Positions 17,018-26,003 of a DNA stretch of 64,000 bases are shown here, in pieces (positions within the stretch are counted from its first letter, which is position 1; each line of letters begins with the position of its first letter). The stretch comes from Photobacterium arenosum (GTDB lineage: Bacteria > Pseudomonadota > Gammaproteobacteria > Enterobacterales > Vibrionaceae): assembly GCF_014841115.1 (NCBI RefSeq), contig NZ_JACYTP010000018.1, positions 19,878-83,877 of the forward strand, in the 5' to 3' direction. The position numbers and the translations under genes are program-made. The notes under the pieces are model-generated. The model made no database searches. It worked only from the letters and a program-made list of their open reading frames with translations, and was not told the DNA's origin.

Positions 17018-17402
17018 GTCGAAGGAATTGACACACGGAACAGGATAACGGCCAGGGAGCAGGGTCGGTTAAGGATGATAGTGAAGGCGAGGACAGCTTT
17101 CACGCTAAGGACGGTTCAGGACATGGCGGGATGCCGGCTGCAGTGTTCAGGATGACACTGCTCAGGAAGAGACAGGGATACTTTCAGAACGAAAGCAGGG
17201 ACACCGCCAGGAAGGTCGAAGAGAGTTATTTCAGGATGAAGTAACGGATCAGGAGATCAACGGACACGTTCAGGATGAGCGTTTAAAGGAAAATCGCCGA
17301 CGGATTCCGGCGCATCAAAGGAATGAGGCAGGGAGCCTATGTGTAGCCGGATTGCTGCAAGTAAGACCTAAGGGCGCAACGTAAGTTGCGCCCGTTTTAT
17401 TT
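17018..17402 (+). ncRNA. csrB2: CsrB-type CsrA-sequestering sRNA, copy 2
   Basis: About 385-nt RNA in tandem with copy 1. It starts GTCGAAGGAATTGAC, holds about 14 AGGA motifs (TTCAGGATGA, TCAGGAAGAG, TTCAGGATGAAG, TCAGGAGATC and others) plus GGGA variants, and ends in the same terminator. The 5' end (ACGGAACAGGA) and the 3' 80 bases (AAAGGAATGA, GCAGGGAGC, GTAAGACCTAAGGGCGCAAC) are shared with copy 1 while the middle has diverged. This indicates an old tandem duplication. Confidence 0.93.
17372..17402 (+). terminator. Terminator of CsrB copy 2
   Basis: GGGCGCAAC / GTTGCGCCC stem with a GTAA loop, followed by GTTTTATTTT. It also separates the sRNA from the convergent DUF3301 gene. Confidence 0.9.
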
Positions 17403-17440
17403 TGTGTGTCGGGAAAAAGAAAAATTGGCGCGGGAACGGT

Positions 17441-17743
17441 TCAGCCCGGCATATGGTGCGGCGGCACATAAAACTGTACCGGACGCAGCCCCTTGAAGGT
17501 GGCGCATCCCTGATAGGCATCAGCACCGTCAGCTGAAAACTCAAACAAGTACAGGGTTTGCCAGCTCCAGTTGCCGGCATCATCTTTCAGGCGGTGCGAG
17601 CCTCTGGCGACACTCAGCAACTGCAAGCCTAACTGCTGGCAGCGTTGAGTGATAAATTGCTGGGCCAGCTCGCTCTGGCGCCTTTGCTGCCAGAACAGAT
17701 AGCCCAGTATGGCCATCGCCAGTATGCCAAGTAAATTATCCAT
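17441..17743 (-). CDS. DUF3301 family membrane-anchored protein
   Basis: 100-residue protein of unknown function. An N-terminal hydrophobic anchor (LLGILAMAILGYLFW) is followed by a basic helix (QQRRQSELAQQF) and a soluble region with CQQLGLQLLSVARGSHRL and LYLFEFSADGADAYQG, the DUF3301 pattern. GAGAAGGAAATCCC precedes the ATG. It follows the DUF3549 gene by 34 bp on the same strand, probably one operon. Confidence 0.78.
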   Translation of the reverse strand: MDNLLGILAMAILGYLFWQQRRQSELAQQFITQRCQQLGLQLLSVARGSHRLKDDAGNWSWQTLYLFEFSADGADAYQGCATFKGLRPVQFYVPPHHMPG

Positions 17744-17777
17744 CCGTGGGATTTCCTTCTCAGTTCCGTTTCATTTG

Positions 17778-18824
17778 TTATTGGCCGCGAGTGGCTTGTT
17801 GCAACCGGGTAATGGTCTCGGTCAGCTCGGCATTGGCTGAACTGTGCAGCACCTGCAGCATAGTGCCGCGCAGTGCTGGCAGCATCACCAGATCGGCAAA
17901 CAGCTGGTTGAATAAATTCTGATCCTGAGTCTGGGCCAGGCGCAGTAAAAACTGACTGGCTGAGTCAGTGTCAGCTAGGCCTTTCCAGCACCGGCCGGCT
18001 ATGGCGACCAGCATTTCAGGGTGGCAGAGTTCAGGTTTTGCCAGTATGGCCTGAAGCGCCCGGTTCAGCATAGCCGTCTCGGCACCTGACATGGCACGCA
18101 GTAAGGCAGACAACAGGAAGATGTCGGTTTGCTGTGCCGTCAGCTCACCTTGAATGCGTTCCGCCAGACGCTCAGACAGCGCCGCTGGCAGCTCACAGTG
18201 TTCCAGACAACCCAGCAGCGCGTACAGCGGCGTCATGGGGAGATTCTGCAGCGCCTTGCGCAGGCAGGTCGCGTTATTTTCCTGCTTCATGCGGGCGCAG
18301 ATATCGGCCAGCCCCTGTAAGCCGACGCCCTGCCATTGCGCCCAATCCAGTTTACCGCTGAGATACACCTGGGCATGTTCGTAATACTGGCTGGCTGGCA
18401 ACGCCAGTTGCTGACGCAGATGGGCGTGGAAGATCGCCATTTTGTCGTCTTTCGGTTTGAAGGTATACGGGTTGGCCGCCAGCTTCTCCTGCTCTTCGTC
18501 TGTTGGCACTGCATTGAGTGTGGCGCCCATGGCTTCGATGACATACTTAATGAAATCGCCGACTGCGGCCTGTTTGAGTAAGCCCCGCTCATCCAGCGGC
18601 AGCTTGAGAAACCAGATCCAGGGCGGATTACCCTGCTGCCAGAAGGAAATCGACAGGTGAGCATGCTGCTGTAACGGCCATGGATAAGGTTGGCGGTTAT
18701 CTTCAACCGCTTTGAAAGTTGCTCGCTCGATTTCACAGACCCGGCGGCCCAGATCGAAAATCTTATACTGGCATCCGGCATTGTCCAACAGTTGGGTCAG
18801 GGTGTGAAATTTATCCATGGGCAT
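17778..18824 (-). CDS. DUF3549 family protein
   Basis: 348-residue soluble protein of unknown function. The N-terminal LTQLLDNAGCQYKIFDLGRR and WIWFLKLPLDERGLL stretches are typical of the DUF3549 family; the rest is leucine-rich and helical. No signal peptide, membrane segment or catalytic motif is seen. AGGAG lies nine bases before the ATG, and a second ATG two codons later is possible. It is divergent from yqcC, whose TTG start is 142 bp away. Confidence 0.78.
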   Translation of the reverse strand: MPMDKFHTLTQLLDNAGCQYKIFDLGRRVCEIERATFKAVEDNRQPYPWPLQQHAHLSISFWQQGNPPWIWFLKLPLDERGLLKQAAVGDFIKYVIEAMGATLNAVPTDEEQEKLAANPYTFKPKDDKMAIFHAHLRQQLALPASQYYEHAQVYLSGKLDWAQWQGVGLQGLADICARMKQENNATCLRKALQNLPMTPLYALLGCLEHCELPAALSERLAERIQGELTAQQTDIFLLSALLRAMSGAETAMLNRALQAILAKPELCHPEMLVAIAGRCWKGLADTDSASQFLLRLAQTQDQNLFNQLFADLVMLPALRGTMLQVLHSSANAELTETITRLQQATRGQ

Positions 18825-18966
18825 GCTACAGGGCTCCTAGAGTTTGACGGCTTATGCTGGCGCATTATAGGGAGTTGAGCGTGAAGATGGTATCCTTGCG
18901 CGCCAGTTGTCCGGCTGAGCTCACCCTCAGCCATCAGGCTAGTTATGTTGATCCAGGAGTACAGCA

Positions 18967-19293
18967 TTGGATTGTTACGAAAAAACCACCCGTTTGCTGG
19001 TACGGTTAGAACAGCAGTTACGCGCGCAAGGACTGTGGCAGCACAGCCCACCCAGTGAGGAAGCGCTGGCCAGTACTGAGCCATTCGCCATTGATACGCT
19101 GACATGTGCAGAATGGCTGCAATGGATTTTTCTGCCCCGTATGTATCATCTGGTCGAGGAAAGGCTGATGTTGCCGACTCAGTTCAATATTTATCCCTAT
19201 GCTGAAGAGTCAGCCAAACTGGAACCTGAACTGGCCGGTGTGTTGCCGCTGATTGCTGAACTGGATCACTGGCTGGGCGGGGCGAATCAATGA
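18967..19293 (+). CDS. yqcC: YqcC family protein (DUF446)
   Basis: 108-residue conserved protein of unknown function. FAIDTLTCAEWLQWIFLPRM and LMLPTQFNIYPYAEES are the family signature. The start is TTG: AGGAG lies seven bases upstream, an in-frame stop sits just before, and no in-frame ATG is available. It overlaps truC by four bases (ATGA), so the two are translationally coupled, as yqcC and truC are neighbours in E. coli. Confidence 0.9.
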   Translation: MDCYEKTTRLLVRLEQQLRAQGLWQHSPPSEEALASTEPFAIDTLTCAEWLQWIFLPRMYHLVEERLMLPTQFNIYPYAEESAKLEPELAGVLPLIAELDHWLGGANQ

Positions 19294-20042
19294 CAGCGCC
19301 AAATACTGAACTTGAGATCCTGTATCAGGATGACTATCTGGTTGCCGTTAACAAACCGGCCGGTATGCTGGTGCACCGCTCCTGGCTTGATCGCCACGAA
19401 ACCCGGTTTGTGATGCAGACCCTGCGGGATCAGCTCGGTGGGCAGCATGTGTTTCCCTTACACCGACTCGATAAACCGACCTCAGGCGTACTGTTATTTG
19501 CACTCTCAAGCGAGATGGCCGCTGAAATGATGCCAAAATTTGCGGGCCGGGAGGTGAAGAAAACCTATCATGCTGTGGTACGCGGCTGGGTGAAAGAAGC
19601 CGCAGTATTGGATTATCCGCTGAAAGAAGAGCTGGATAAGATGAGCGATAAGCGGACCTTGCAGGACAAAGCACCGCAGGAGGCCGTCACAGCGTATCGT
19701 CCGCTCGCCAGAGTGGAAACCCCAATCCCTGTCGGCCGTTATGCAACCAGCCGCTATACCCTGGTTGAAATGAAACCGGAAACCGGCCGCAAGCATCAGC
19801 TGCGCCGGCACATGCATCATCTGAGTCATCATATTATTGGTGATGTGAACCATGGCGATGGCCGGCATAACCGCATGTTCAGGGAGCACTATGACTGTCA
19901 CCGGCTGATGCTGCATGCCTCTGCGCTGGAATTTTTCCATCCGGTTACCGGTCTGCCGATAACGATCCGTGCAACCGTGGATCAGAGCTGGCAGGGTGTG
20001 ATGCTGGCCTTCCAGTGGCCGCTGTCTTATCTGGACGGATAA
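19290..20042 (+). CDS. truC: tRNA pseudouridine(65) synthase TruC
   Basis: RluA-family pseudouridine synthase that modifies U65 in a subset of tRNAs. 250 residues, with the catalytic aspartate in the HRLDKPTSGVLLF motif (about residues 54-66) and the usual VNKPAGMLVHRS near the start. GRKHQLRRHMHHLSHHIIGD is the family's RNA-binding block. The start overlaps the yqcC stop. yqcA follows 111 bp later, the same order as in E. coli. Confidence 0.94.
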   Translation: MTAPNTELEILYQDDYLVAVNKPAGMLVHRSWLDRHETRFVMQTLRDQLGGQHVFPLHRLDKPTSGVLLFALSSEMAAEMMPKFAGREVKKTYHAVVRGWVKEAAVLDYPLKEELDKMSDKRTLQDKAPQEAVTAYRPLARVETPIPVGRYATSRYTLVEMKPETGRKHQLRRHMHHLSHHIIGDVNHGDGRHNRMFREHYDCHRLMLHASALEFFHPVTGLPITIRATVDQSWQGVMLAFQWPLSYLDG

Positions 20043-20153
20043 AATCACCGTTTTTGATTGCAGGATCGCGCATTTGTGTTTCGGAATTTGCATCTGGCCG
20101 GTACAAGGGTCAGAGTAATCTCAGGTCATTGAAATTTAAACAGGGAGTGAGGT

Positions 20154-20618
20154 GTGACTGTGATGGCAACTATTGGTGTATTTGTGGGCTCTGTGTTTGG
20201 CGGGGCAGAGGAAGTCGCAGAAGAAGTCGTCAGCGAGCTGAAAACCAATGGCCACGATGCGGAACTGTTCACAGATCCCAGTCTGGACGATTTTCTTGCT
20301 TACCGGGATCAGGTCGCGTTGGTGATTACTTCCACCACAGGGCAGGGGGAGATCCCTGAAAATCTGTTGCCGCTGTATATGGCGCTGAATGATCAGTTTC
20401 CACTGATGCCGGCGCTCAACTATGGTGTGATAGCGATGGGCGATTCCAGTTACGGTGAGGACAGATACTGTGGCGGCGGACGGCAGTTTGACGCCTTACT
20501 TCAGGAGCTGCAGGCCAAGCCTGTGACTGCGCGTCTGGATATTGATGCCTGCGTCAATTTTGATCCGGCGGAAGCGGCGCTGCCCTGGCTGCAGGACTTT
20601 ATGAAAAAAGTGCAGTAA
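20154..20618 (+). CDS. yqcA: Flavodoxin YqcA (MioC-like)
   Basis: Short-chain flavodoxin, about 154 residues, FMN-binding electron carrier. The phosphate loop (GVFVGSVFGGAEEVAEEV), the TSTTGQGEIPENLLPLY loop and GDSSYGEDRYCGGGRQFDALL are clear. GTG 20154 has GGGAG six bases upstream; ATG 20163 aligns better with the E. coli N-terminus, so the true start may be three codons later. It is the last gene of the block shared with the E. coli syd-yqcC-truC-yqcA region. Confidence 0.9.
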   Translation: MTVMATIGVFVGSVFGGAEEVAEEVVSELKTNGHDAELFTDPSLDDFLAYRDQVALVITSTTGQGEIPENLLPLYMALNDQFPLMPALNYGVIAMGDSSYGEDRYCGGGRQFDALLQELQAKPVTARLDIDACVNFDPAEAALPWLQDFMKKVQ

Positions 20619-20651
20619 TGCCGGTGTCTCACAGGTAGCGAGATGTAAAAA

Positions 20652-20671
20652 GGGCACCTCAGCAGGTGCCC
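20652..20671. terminator. Bidirectional stem-loop terminator between yqcA and yaeH
   Basis: GGGCACCT and AGGTGCCC pair around a four-base loop. On the minus strand the stem is followed by TTTTT, so it is a good terminator for yaeH. On the plus strand the following GATTTCT is weaker. Confidence 0.75.
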
Positions 20672-20698
20672 GATTTCTGACTTATTATTTACCACTAG

Positions 20699-21079
20699 TT
20701 ACTTCAGTTTTGCCAGATCGGATTCGATCTCGGCAATTTTATGGCTGACCACCTGTTCCAGATGGCGTAAATCGTCCAGAATTTTTTTCTTGATATCGAC
20801 ATCGGTGTGACGCTTTTTCGTGATCTTGTCTAACTCGTCGGTGACAAAAGTCAGCTTGCGGTTAATCTCCGAGACTTCCTTGGCTTCACGGTTGCCGCTG
20901 TTCACGATGACAGACTTGGACTGGCGTTGGAATTTGAACTTCATGCTTTTGGCAAAAATCTCTCCTTTTCCTTTGGCGAAGTAGATTTTCAGAATGTCAT
21001 TCGCAGCTTCCTGGCGCAGACTATAACTTTCAATGCGCTCAGGGTGTTCGATGCCCAGGCTGGTAAGGTTGGGGTACAT
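20699..21079 (-). CDS. yaeH: UPF0325 / DUF3461 protein YaeH
   Basis: 126-residue soluble protein of unknown function. [23 protein letters not shown] and [23 protein letters not shown] closely match E. coli YaeH. In E. coli it sits beside dapD-glnD-map-rpsB; here it is directly beside glnD, with dapD absent from the gap. It marks the left end of the second conserved block. Confidence 0.9.
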   Translation of the reverse strand: MYPNLTSLGIEHPERIESYSLRQEAANDILKIYFAKGKGEIFAKSMKFKFQRQSKSVIVNSGNREAKEVSEINRKLTFVTDELDKITKKRHTDVDIKKKILDDLRHLEQVVSHKIAEIESDLAKLK

Positions 21080-21244
21080 GGCGGCCTCGTGTTGTTTCAG
21101 TCAATAAACCGTCTGCGCTCAGTACAACAAATGCGAACCTAAGTGGCATTACCTGGCGTTGATAGAGGCAGTTTGTTGCTACTCTAGCAATTTATGCTGG
21201 GTAAATCTTGCACGCGGCGCAGAATCTGCGTCAAGGATTCGCAA

Positions 21245-21272
21245 CAGCCCGTCATGTTTGGCTGACGGGCTG
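21245..21272 (-). terminator. Probable glnD stem-loop
   Basis: CAGCCCGTCA and TGACGGGCTG form a 10-bp stem with an 8-base loop, 11 bp after the glnD stop. The minus strand continues TTGCG, so the U-tract is poor. It is likely a weak terminator or an RNA-stabilising hairpin. Confidence 0.5.
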
Positions 21273-21282
21273 ACGGGTTTGA

Positions 21283-23928
21283 CTATGCCGCGTCGTCAAT
21301 ACGTTCAATCAGTGCGGTTTTGAGCGCCGATTCCTGCTCGGCGCTCAGTTGCTGACCCTCTTCATTGACCAGAATGAAAAAGTCTTCTGCTCTCTCCCCT
21401 ATGGTGGTGATCTTGGCGGCCTGCAGACTGACATTCTGATCGGCAAACACTGAACCTATCCGGGCCAGCAGCCCTGGCATGTCCAGTGCCACCAGCTCCA
21501 TCATGGTCTTTTTGCCTGTTTTGGTGGGCAGAAAATCGACCTGGGTTTTGACGTTGAAATGGCGCAGCTTGCGTGGCGGACGCTTATTGCGCCGCACCGA
21601 AACCATGGTGTCCAGGGCATGGATAAGATCGTCCCGGACCGTGGCGCGGCGGTTGTCCGTCAGGGGATCACCGTTTGGATCCAGCACCATGAAGGTATCT
21701 AAGGTGTAGCCATCTTTACTGGTCATGATTTGTGCATCATGAACGCTGAGGTTTTTCTTATCCAGTTCGGCCACAACAATGGCAAACAGTTTGGCTTTGT
21801 CGCGGCTGTAAACGAACACTTCGGTCCCGCCACGGGTCGGCTTTTTGCTGATCAGTATCAGCGGCACATCCGGATTCTCATGTTTCAGCAGCGCCTCGGC
21901 ATGCCAGGCTATCTGCTGGTGGGTGTGACGCAGAAAATAGTCGGCTTTAAAACGTTGCCAGAGCACGTCGACTTCACGCTGGCTGAAGCCTTGGCTGCGC
22001 AGCAGGGCAGAGGCCATTTGCTGGTTGTGGCGAATACGTTCGCGGACATCAGGCGGGTTTTCCAGGCCGCGACGTAGCGCTTTCTGGCTGGAGTAATACA
22101 GTTCGGCCAGCAGGGTGCGCTTCCAGCTGTTCCACAGCTCCTGATTGGTGGCGCAGATATCTGCCACTGTCAGGCAAATCAGATAATCCAACCGCTCTTC
22201 ATCGCGCACTGTCTTGGCAAACTCAGTGATCACATCCGGGTCATAAATGTCTCTGCGCTGGGCGGTGACTGACATCAGCAGGTGATTCTTGACCAGCCAG
22301 GTGACCAGATTGGCTTCCGGTCGCGACAGGCCATGTTCAAGGCAGAACCGGTAGGCGTCGTCTGCCCCCAGCTCGGAATGGTCGCCGCCTCGGCCTTTGG
22401 CGATGTCGTGGAAAATTGCCGCCAGTATCAGCAATTCTTTTTTCTGAATCCGCGGATACACTTCGCAGCAGATAGGGTGAAGCTCCCGGTTGGCCGGATC
22501 GCTGAATTTGTTCATGTGTTTGAGCAGGCGGACACTGTGCTCATCCACGGTGTAAACATGGAACAGGTCAAACTGCATTTGCCCCACTATCTGGCTCCAT
22601 TGCGGGAGATAGGCGGCAAGCACACCGTGGCGGTGCATCAGGCGAAAAGCTTTGTTCAGGGCGTTTGGCTGGCGTACCAGCTCCATGAATTTCTCGCGTG
22701 CTTCAGGAATATCCACTAAAAAGCGGTTCAGACGGCGGCGGGCAGTACGTAACTGGCGCAGCGTGGGGGCTGAAATGCCTTCTATCTCTGAATTACCTGC
22801 GATATGCAGGAACATGTCGAGAATGGTCTCCGGACGTGCCTGAAATAAGGCTGGCTTTCTGGCTTCGATGAGGTTGCCGACCAGGCGGAAATCGTCGTCC
22901 AGATCGACGATGGCTAACTCGTCACCGTTTTTCAGTATCGCCTGATCAAACAGCTGCAGCAGCATTTTATTGAGTTCGGCCACACGCCTGAGCGTGCGGT
23001 AGAACTCTTTCATCATCATTTCGACCGGTTTGTTGCCTTCCCCTTGATAGCCCAGTTTTTGCGCGACGGAAGCCTGATGCTCGAAGGTCAGCCGGTTGTC
23101 GTAGCGTTTGAGCTCACAATGCAGGGCAAAACGGATACGCCACAACGAGGCCTGGCACTCATACAGTTCACGGTACTCGGCATCTGTCAGAAAACCAAAG
23201 CGGCTCATCTCCAGCAGATTGGTCGCGCCGAAATGCCGGCGGGCGACCCAGCTTAAGGTGTGAATGTCACGCAGCCCGCCAGGGCTGGATTTGATATCCG
23301 GTTCCAGGTTATAGGTGGTGTCGTGATAGCGGGCATGGCGGATGCGCTGCTCTTCGACTTTGGCACGGTAGAAGGCTTCGCTGGGCCAGAATTTGCCGGA
23401 ATTGACCTGATCCTGCAATTGCAGAAAGCTGTCTTCACTGCCGCACAGCAGGCGGGCTTCCTGAAGATTGGTGGCCACGGTTAAATCTTCCAGCCCGATA
23501 TTGATACACTCTTCAACGGTACGGACGCTGTGGCCCACTTCCAGCTTGAGATCCCACAGTAAGGTCAGAAACTCACTGATTTGTTTTCCTGTATGATTAT
23601 CAAGCGGGATGGTACTGAGCAGCAGGATGTCGACGTCAGACAAGGGATGCAGCTCGCCGCGACCGTATCCGCCGACCGCAACCAGCGAGAGATCGTCGCG
23701 CTTATCGAGTCCGAACAGGGGCCAGAGATGGCGAAGCAGCCGGTCTATACAGCCCGCTCTGGCTTCGACCAGCTCAGTCACAGGAACATGCTGGGAGAAG
23801 AGTAACTGCTGCTGATCGTTGAATTGCTCCAACTCTTCTTTGAGCATGATAAGCAGCTGAGCAGTGTCTTCGCAGCTGGTTGGGGTGTGGGGTTCGGATT
23901 GAATCTGTGTCATTGCTGTCCATGCCAT
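21283..23928 (-). CDS. glnD: Bifunctional uridylyltransferase/uridylyl-removing enzyme GlnD
   Basis: Nitrogen sensor that uridylylates PII proteins under low glutamine and de-uridylylates them under high glutamine. 881 residues in the usual order: nucleotidyltransferase domain with VGGYGRGELHPLSDVDILLL (about residues 87-106), an HD domain for uridylyl removal with LAAIFHDIAKGRGGDH, and two C-terminal ACT domains (VFVYSRDKAKLFAIVVAEL and MMELVALDMPGLLARIGSVF) that bind glutamine. The first in-frame ATG is used; the ATG five codons later is also possible, and neither has a clear ribosome binding site. It follows map on the minus strand, separated by a terminator. Confidence 0.95.
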   Translation of the reverse strand: MAWTAMTQIQSEPHTPTSCEDTAQLLIMLKEELEQFNDQQQLLFSQHVPVTELVEARAGCIDRLLRHLWPLFGLDKRDDLSLVAVGGYGRGELHPLSDVDILLLSTIPLDNHTGKQISEFLTLLWDLKLEVGHSVRTVEECINIGLEDLTVATNLQEARLLCGSEDSFLQLQDQVNSGKFWPSEAFYRAKVEEQRIRHARYHDTTYNLEPDIKSSPGGLRDIHTLSWVARRHFGATNLLEMSRFGFLTDAEYRELYECQASLWRIRFALHCELKRYDNRLTFEHQASVAQKLGYQGEGNKPVEMMMKEFYRTLRRVAELNKMLLQLFDQAILKNGDELAIVDLDDDFRLVGNLIEARKPALFQARPETILDMFLHIAGNSEIEGISAPTLRQLRTARRRLNRFLVDIPEAREKFMELVRQPNALNKAFRLMHRHGVLAAYLPQWSQIVGQMQFDLFHVYTVDEHSVRLLKHMNKFSDPANRELHPICCEVYPRIQKKELLILAAIFHDIAKGRGGDHSELGADDAYRFCLEHGLSRPEANLVTWLVKNHLLMSVTAQRRDIYDPDVITEFAKTVRDEERLDYLICLTVADICATNQELWNSWKRTLLAELYYSSQKALRRGLENPPDVRERIRHNQQMASALLRSQGFSQREVDVLWQRFKADYFLRHTHQQIAWHAEALLKHENPDVPLILISKKPTRGGTEVFVYSRDKAKLFAIVVAELDKKNLSVHDAQIMTSKDGYTLDTFMVLDPNGDPLTDNRRATVRDDLIHALDTMVSVRRNKRPPRKLRHFNVKTQVDFLPTKTGKKTMMELVALDMPGLLARIGSVFADQNVSLQAAKITTIGERAEDFFILVNEEGQQLSAEQESALKTALIERIDDAA

Positions 23929-24033
23929 GTTGAGGTATCAGTGACGGGCAATAAAGCCTTGTTTCCAAGCCTTTGCTGGTGGCTGGGAGGAAAACTGCCG
24001 TCTCTTTACTCTAGCCTGAATTACAGCAACAAA

Positions 24034-24056
24034 AAAGCCAGCAATGTGCTGGCTTT
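24034..24056 (-). terminator. Terminator of map
   Basis: On the minus strand AAAGCCAGCA and TGCTGGCTTT form a stem with a three-base loop, followed by TTTTTT. It lies between map and glnD, so glnD probably needs its own promoter or read-through. Confidence 0.85.
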
Positions 24057-24093
24057 GAGTCAATGGTCAGTAATCGTCGAACTGACCTGCGGG

Positions 24094-24891
24094 TCAGGCG
24101 TTTTTCATCACCCGTGGCAGGCTTTCTTCTTTACGCAGGGTCAGGATTTCACAGCCGCTATCAGTGACCAGCAGCGTGTGTTCCCATTGCGCCGATTTCT
24201 TGCCGTCGACAGTGTAAACCGTCCAGCCGTCTTCATCATCGAGAAGGCAGCCGAACTTACCGGCATTGATCATTGGCTCGATGGTGAAACACATACCCGC
24301 TTTCAGTACAGTGCGGTCGGCGTTTTTGTAATGGACCACTTGCGGCTCTTCATGGAATTCATCACCGATGCCGTGGCCACAGTAGTCTCTGACAATGGTG
24401 AAGCGGCTGTTACCGTTTTTCACAAACTTCTGGATTGTGGTGCCAATCTCGCCCAGCTTGGTGCCCGGCTTCACTTTTTTAATGGCCTGGTAAAGGCTTT
24501 CCTGCGCGACACGGCACAGGCGTTTGTCTTCCAGTGAGACCTCGCCTACTTCAAACATTTTAGAGGTATCGCCGTGGTAGCCATCTTTGATTACCGTGAT
24601 ATCAATGTTGATGATATCGCCATCTTGCAATACATCTTGTTCGCTGGGAATGCCGTGGCATACCACATGGTTGATTGAGGTACAGATGGATTTAGGGAAA
24701 CCGTGATAGTTCAGCGGAGCCGGGATCGCACCCTGGGTTTCGGTGATGTACTCATGACAGATCCGGTTCAGTTCTTCAGTGGATACGCCAGGTTTTACAT
24801 ACGGCTCAATCATTTCCAGTACGTCGGCAGCCAACTGGCCGGCAACGCGCATCTTTTCAATTTCTTCAGCCGTCTTGATCTTAATGCTCAT
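24094..24891 (-). CDS. map: Methionine aminopeptidase, type I
   Basis: Essential metalloprotease that removes the initiator methionine from nascent proteins. 265 residues. The metal ligands are in the expected blocks: NIDITVIKDGYHGDTSKMF (two Asp), CGHGIGDEFHEEP (His), MCFTIEPMI (Glu) and QWEHTLLVT (Glu), with the substrate-binding His in INHVVCHGIP. It is divergent from rpsB, which starts 326 bp away, the same arrangement as in E. coli. Confidence 0.96.
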   Translation of the reverse strand: MSIKIKTAEEIEKMRVAGQLAADVLEMIEPYVKPGVSTEELNRICHEYITETQGAIPAPLNYHGFPKSICTSINHVVCHGIPSEQDVLQDGDIINIDITVIKDGYHGDTSKMFEVGEVSLEDKRLCRVAQESLYQAIKKVKPGTKLGEIGTTIQKFVKNGNSRFTIVRDYCGHGIGDEFHEEPQVVHYKNADRTVLKAGMCFTIEPMINAGKFGCLLDDEDGWTVYTVDGKKSAQWEHTLLVTDSGCEILTLRKEESLPRVMKNA

Positions 24892-25007
24892 GCAAACTTC
24901 TCTGCTCTGTCAGTCTCTATACTTTATATGGTATCAGCGAGAGCGGAGGATGAAAACTGACTTTGGCCTGCACAGAAGATTTTGACTGGATTTTTGCGGT
25001 CTAAATA

Positions 25008-25024
25008 TGGTATAAAGCGCGCCG
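25008..25024 (+). promoter_or_regulatory. rpsB promoter with extended -10 and GC-rich discriminator
   Basis: TGGTATAAA (25008-25016) is an extended -10, followed by GCGCGCCG. A GC-rich discriminator is typical of ribosomal promoters under stringent (ppGpp) control. No clear -35 is needed with TGN-TATAAA. The resulting leader is about 190 nt. Confidence 0.65.
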
Positions 25025-25079
25025 TAATTTGGCATATTGTGCGTTGACGAAAGTCAGTGCGGCAGGTCAGATTGCGAAA

Positions 25080-25217
25080 ACATTATTTTATTTAATCACT
25101 CACACATATCGACACGTGCTCCGGGGTGCCCAAGGCTTATGAGTAAGTCGACCTTAAAAGGTCAAGGGTCGGTAGCATGGGATATGTGGACGCCTAACCC
25201 CAATTGAGGAATATTCA
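25080..25217 (+). ncRNA. rpsB leader RNA (S2 autoregulatory element, t44-like)
   Basis: Structured 5' leader through which ribosomal protein S2 represses its own operon; the E. coli leader of rpsB contains the t44/tff RNA. CACATATC (25103-25110) pairs with GATATGTG (25181-25188), closing a multi-hairpin domain. GACCTT-AA-AAGGTC (25150-25163) is an inner hairpin. The domain ends just before CAATTGAGGAAT, the rpsB ribosome binding site. The rest of the 326-base map-rpsB gap holds the two divergent promoters and no protein gene. Confidence 0.75.
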
Positions 25218-25946
25218 ATGGCAACTGTATCAATGCGCGACATGCTGAAGGCTGGTGTACACTTTGGTCACCAAACCCGTTACTGGAACCCTAAGATGAA
25301 GCCATTCATCTTCGGTGCTCGTAACCGTGTACACATCATCAACCTTGAAAAAACTGTACCAATGTTCAACGAAGCGCTGGCAGAAATCAACAAGATCGCT
25401 GCTCGCAAAGGTAAAATCCTGTTCGTTGGTACTAAGCGTGCTGCAAGCGAATCTATCAAAGACGCGGCCAACAGCTGTGATCAGTACTACGTGAACAACC
25501 GTTGGTTGGGCGGTATGCTGACTAACTGGAAAACTGTTCGTCAGTCAATCAAACGTCTGAAAGATCTGGAGACTCAGTCTACCGATGGTACTTTCGACAA
25601 GCTGACTAAGAAAGAAGCGCTGATGCGTACTCGTGAAATGGAAAAACTGGAGAAATCTCTGGGCGGTATCAAGAACATGGGCGGTCTGCCAGACGCTATG
25701 TTCGTTATCGATGCTGATCACGAGCACATTGCTATCAAAGAAGCGAACAACCTGGGTATCCCAGTATTCTCTATCGTAGATACTAACTCTAACCCAGACG
25801 GCGTAGATTACGTTATCCCAGGTAACGATGACGCAATCCGTGCTATCCAGCTGTACACAGGTGCTGTTGCAACTACTGTTACTGAAGCTCGTAACCAGGA
25901 CATCGTTGTTCAGGCTGAGCAAGACGGTTTCGTAGAAGCTGAGTAA
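25218..25946 (+). CDS. rpsB: 30S ribosomal protein S2
   Basis: Essential 30S protein near the mRNA exit side, required for S1 binding. 242 residues: [28 protein letters not shown] is the unmistakable start, and [19 protein letters not shown] and [20 protein letters not shown] follow. GAGGA lies upstream of the ATG. Codon use is strongly biased (GTT, GCT, CGT, AAC), unlike most neighbours, as expected for very high expression. Forms an operon with tsf. Confidence 0.98.
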   Translation: MATVSMRDMLKAGVHFGHQTRYWNPKMKPFIFGARNRVHIINLEKTVPMFNEALAEINKIAARKGKILFVGTKRAASESIKDAANSCDQYYVNNRWLGGMLTNWKTVRQSIKRLKDLETQSTDGTFDKLTKKEALMRTREMEKLEKSLGGIKNMGGLPDAMFVIDADHEHIAIKEANNLGIPVFSIVDTNSNPDGVDYVIPGNDDAIRAIQLYTGAVATTVTEARNQDIVVQAEQDGFVEAE

Positions 25947-26003
25947 TCAGTCGCTCCTTTGAGCATCTTAAGTTACCTTGTGTAAACTAAGTATGGTTAA
26001 CAG

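Noticed and set aside
16320..17360. Repeated CAGGATG-like units resembling a repeat array or CRISPR
   Set aside because: Units are short, irregularly spaced and sit in hairpin loops with complementary flanks; there are no constant spacers. They are the CsrA-binding motifs of CsrB-type RNAs.
23824..24537. 237-residue open frame on the plus strand
   Set aside because: It runs through the glnD start, the map terminator and antisense map; the opposite-strand genes are certain.
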